NCBI GenBank assembly: GCA_017990865.1
Contig: JAGNNB010000241.1
Span: 1-5,332, forward strand
DNA: 5,332 bases
Direction: 5' to 3'
DNA from: Lysobacteraceae bacterium
GTDB lineage: Bacteria > Pseudomonadota > Gammaproteobacteria > Xanthomonadales > Xanthomonadaceae
Shown: positions 5,283 to 5,332 of the stretch, one piece after another
How the letters are laid out: every line of letters starts with the position of its first letter
Position numbering within the stretch: position 1 is the stretch's first letter
Position numbers and translations under genes: made by a program
Notes under the pieces: generated by a model
The model's input: only the letters and a program-made list of their open reading frames with translations
Told to the model about the DNA's origin: nothing
Databases searched by the model: none

Positions 5283-5332
5283 ATGCCCAAGTCCCTGAAA
5301 ACCGTACTCGCCGTGTTGTTGATTCCCTTGTG
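5283..5332 (+). CDS. Start of a second exported glutaredoxin-like gene (3' truncated by window)
   Basis: Only 16 full codons are visible, MPKSLKTVLAVLLIPL, and the 17th begins TG. Twelve of the 16 residues match the first glutaredoxin-like protein (MHKLLKTVFVVLLIPL), and 38 of 50 bases match. AGGA at 5271-5274 lies 8 nt upstream, and the bases between it and the start (GTCCCC then ATG) also mirror those before the first gene. The visible part is the n-region and hydrophobic core of a signal peptide or anchor. That the rest encodes a glutaredoxin domain is inferred from this match, because the active site lies outside the window. Confidence 0.75.
   Translation, partial: MPKSLKTVLAVLLIPL

Noticed and set aside
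4340..5290. 316-residue minus-strand open frame over the gap and second peptide
   Set aside because: The composition is low-complexity Arg/Ala/His and it runs through the hairpin cluster and opposite the second peptide; no family is recognised.

Overview
The window is high-GC DNA with compact, same-strand gene order. Its transporter proteins resemble E. coli YadG/YadH, and the downstream genes are accessory-looking exported proteins. I infer a gammaproteobacterium, possibly of the Xanthomonadales/Lysobacterales group; this is an impression from composition and gene style, not a demonstrated placement. All supported genes lie on the + strand.

Left part (1-2288). The C-terminal end of a YadG-type ABC ATPase overlaps a YadH-type ABC-2 permease by 4 bp (ATGA), which is a classic exporter pair. 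It is followed after 50 bp by a secreted protein of about 350 residues with TolB/PD40-like propeller motifs. Middle part (2377-2958). A lipoprotein carries a C-terminal domain that resembles the COG3650 type (RGxxxW near its start, then C...GC near its end).

Right part (3334-5332) is the unusual region. It holds an exported glutaredoxin-like protein with a CPYC active site, then a secreted peptide precursor of 74 residues with four CX3C motifs. A second, 48-residue secreted precursor follows, with four cysteines in its predicted 23-residue mature part. The window ends in the start of a second exported glutaredoxin-like gene whose first 16 residues match the first one at 12 positions. The two peptide precursors share a leader start (MKxKTMML). 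The locus therefore reads Grx-peptide-peptide-Grx, all in one direction, consistent with duplication of a peptide/thiol-oxidoreductase pair. My working idea is that the membrane-anchored or periplasmic oxidoreductases act on the cysteines of the small secreted peptides. That is an inference; I do not recognise this as a described system.

The non-coding stretches here are long for such a genome (375, 380 and 671 bp) and contain strong inverted repeats. They include a likely intrinsic terminator just after the first peptide gene, a run of further hairpins (4383-4486), and a perfect TTGACA box followed by several stems ahead of the second peptide gene. No tRNA, rRNA, CRISPR, transposase or integrase was seen.
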